From Proteobacteria bacterium SPGG2 (GTDB taxonomy: Bacteria; Pseudomonadota; Gammaproteobacteria; Acidiferrobacterales; SPGG2): DNA of 6,143 bases. A model generated the notes under the pieces. It was given only the letters and a program-made list of their open reading frames with translations, was not told the origin of the DNA and did no database searches. Shown here in pieces: positions 4,806 through 6,143 of this stretch (position 1 is its first letter; each line of letters begins with the position of its first letter). A program made the translations under genes and the position numbers. Where the stretch lies: the NCBI GenBank assembly GCA_001643475.1, contig LXTK01000204.1, forward strand, positions 1 to 6,143. Reading direction: 5' to 3'.

Positions 4806-6143
4806 TTACATATTTCGTCGGTACTTGCCGCCAACGTCGAACAGGCAATGTGTGATTTGTCCCAGTGAACAACATCGCACGGCATCCATGAGTACCGCGA
4901 ATACGTTCTCGTTGGCAATGACGGTTTGCTTGATGCGTGCGAGCGCATGCTTGGCGTGCTTGGCATTACGTTCTTGAAACTCACGTAACCGACTGATTTG
5001 ACTCTGTTTTTCCTCATCGGTGGAACGGGCGAGTTCAACTGTCACGTCCCCGGTCGGATTCGGATTACGGAAGGTATTGACACCAATAATAGGTAGGCTG
5101 CCGTCATGCTTGCGGCTTTCGTAGTACAACGACTCTTCCTGGATCTTGCCGCGTTGATAGCCGGTTTCCATCGCACCCAGAACACCGCCGCGTTCGGCAA
5201 TACATTCGAATTCTTGCAACACCGCCTTTTCTACCAGATCGGTAAGCTCCTCAACGATAAACGATCCTTGGTTCGGATTTTCGTTTTTCGACAGTCCCCA
5301 CTCCCGGTCGATGATGAGCTGGATTGCCATCGCCCGACGCACCGAGTCTTCCGTCGGTGTGGTGATGGCCTCATCGTGGGCGTTGGTATGCAAGCTATTG
5401 CAATTGTCGTAAACCGCGATCAATGCTTGCAAGGTCGTGCGGATATCATTGAAGTCTATTTCCTGGGCATGTAGTGAGCGACCCGAAGTCTGAATGTGAT
5501 ACTTGAGTTTTTGGCCGCGTTCATTGGCGCCATACTTGAAACGCATTGCAGTCGCCCAGATACGGCGAGCAACCCGGCCCATGACCGAATATTCCGGATC
5601 CATACCGTTGGAGAAAAAGAACGAAAGATTAGGCGCAAAATCGTCGACATTCATGCCGCGTGCGAGATACGCCTCTACATAGGTAAAGCCATTAGCCAAC
5701 GTAAACGCAAGCTGGCTGATAGGATTGGCCCCAGCTTCGGCGATGTGATAGCCAGAGATCGATACCGAATAAAAATTACGCACGTCGTGCTGGATAAAAT
5801 ATTCCTGGATATCACCCATCATCTTGAGGCTGAACTCAGTGGAGAATATGCAAGTATTCTGGCCTTGATCCTCTTTTAAAATATCGGCCTGCACGGTACC
5901 GCGAACGTTTTCCAATGTCCACGCCCGAATCTTGGCGACCTCGTCGTCGGTGGGTGGGCGACCATTGTCCTGCTCGAACTTATCCAGCTGTTGGTCTATT
6001 GCTGTATTCAAAAACATCGCTAGCACGGTAGGTGCCGGGCCATTGATAGTCATGGACACCGATGTTTGCGGATCGCAAAGATTGAACCCATCGTAAAGTA
6101 CTTTCATATCTTCAAGCGTGGCAATCGATACGCCTGAGTTTCC
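4806..6143 (-). CDS. icmF: Fused isobutyryl-CoA mutase IcmF, C-terminal catalytic part
   Basis: Adenosylcobalamin-dependent radical mutase that interconverts isobutyryl-CoA and n-butyryl-CoA. IcmF fuses an N-terminal B12-binding domain, a MeaB-like GTPase chaperone and a substrate-binding barrel; only the last 445 residues, mostly barrel, are in the window. The frame is open to the right edge (SGVSIATLEDMKVLYDGFNL), so the first domains lie beyond it. Diagnostic segments are SVSMTINGPAP, VRGTVQADILKEDQGQNTC, SVSISGYHIAEAGANP (the conserved His, codon 5745-5747), HIQTSGRSLHAQEIDFNDIR, DNCNSLHTNAHDEAITTP and the C-terminal SLGQITHCLFDVGGKYRRNM. The Gln in DQGQNTC (codon 5859-5861) aligns with the residue that is Gln in isobutyryl-CoA mutases and Arg in methylmalonyl-CoA mutase, favouring an uncharged C4 substrate; the partner aromatic residue is outside the window. 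The C-terminus looks complete. It needs cobalamin, which ties it to the BtuF-like neighbourhood. Confidence 0.93.
   Translation of the reverse strand, partial: GNSGVSIATLEDMKVLYDGFNLCDPQTSVSMTINGPAPTVLAMFLNTAIDQQLDKFEQDNGRPPTDDEVAKIRAWTLENVRGTVQADILKEDQGQNTCIFSTEFSLKMMGDIQEYFIQHDVRNFYSVSISGYHIAEAGANPISQLAFTLANGFTYVEAYLARGMNVDDFAPNLSFFFSNGMDPEYSVMGRVARRIWATAMRFKYGANERGQKLKYHIQTSGRSLHAQEIDFNDIRTTLQALIAVYDNCNSLHTNAHDEAITTPTEDSVRRAMAIQLIIDREWGLSKNENPNQGSFIVEELTDLVEKAVLQEFECIAERGGVLGAMETGYQRGKIQEESLYYESRKHDGSLPIIGVNTFRNPNPTGDVTVELARSTDEEKQSQISRLREFQERNAKHAKHALARIKQTVIANENVFAVLMDAVRCCSLGQITHCLFDVGGKYRRNM

Noticed and set aside
5106..5474. 122-codon plus-strand frame opposite icmF.
   Set aside because: It is antisense to strongly conserved mutase sequence and has no recognisable motif.

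Overview
The window reads as a fragment of an uncultured proteobacterium, most likely a gammaproteobacterium or close relative. This is inferred only from gene content (IcmF-type acyl-CoA mutase, DmdB/FadD-like acyl-CoA ligase, QueG-like ferredoxin, BtuF-like binding protein) and moderate GC; no rRNA or other marker is present. I see no tRNA, rRNA, CRISPR array, insertion sequence or phage gene.

Layout. (1) 1-168, plus strand: the end of a caspase-like (peptidase C14) domain, entering from the left edge and cut off just after its catalytic Cys motif. (2) 168-2512, minus strand: an apparent three-gene operon read right to left, made of a Dph6-like PP-loop ATPase, a two-cluster [4Fe-4S] protein resembling the ferredoxin part of QueG, and an AMP-forming acyl-CoA synthetase that loses its C-terminal part where it meets the caspase fragment. 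(3) 2513-2614: a short divergent intergenic region with a plausible sigma70 promoter for the minus-strand operon. (4) 2615-4182, plus strand: a BtuF-like cobalamin-binding-protein homologue with no signal peptide, then an alpha/beta hydrolase. (5) 4128-4795, minus strand: two small, damaged reading frames, one split by an in-frame TGA and one by an apparent missing base. (6) 4806-6143, minus strand: the C-terminal catalytic barrel of an IcmF-type fused isobutyryl-CoA mutase, running off the right edge.

How it fits together. IcmF is an adenosylcobalamin enzyme acting on short acyl-CoAs, and the acyl-CoA synthetase could supply CoA thioesters. The BtuF-like protein, the QueG-like Fe-S protein and the PP-loop ATPase form a compact divergent set next to it. 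The BtuF-like protein seems cytoplasmic and has no BtuCD partner in the window. The PP-loop protein belongs to a family whose known role (diphthamide on eEF2) is not expected in bacteria. An undescribed role in intracellular corrinoid handling or salvage is therefore the most interesting hypothesis here, but it rests on neighbourhood and family resemblance only.

Cautions. The join at about 168 cuts two convergent genes at one point, and codon use changes sharply across it (hand-counted GC3 about 88% in the caspase fragment, 54% in the first 50 codons of the synthetase). It may be an assembly chimera or a deletion/transfer boundary. The two breaks in 4128-4795 may be real gene decay or consensus errors.
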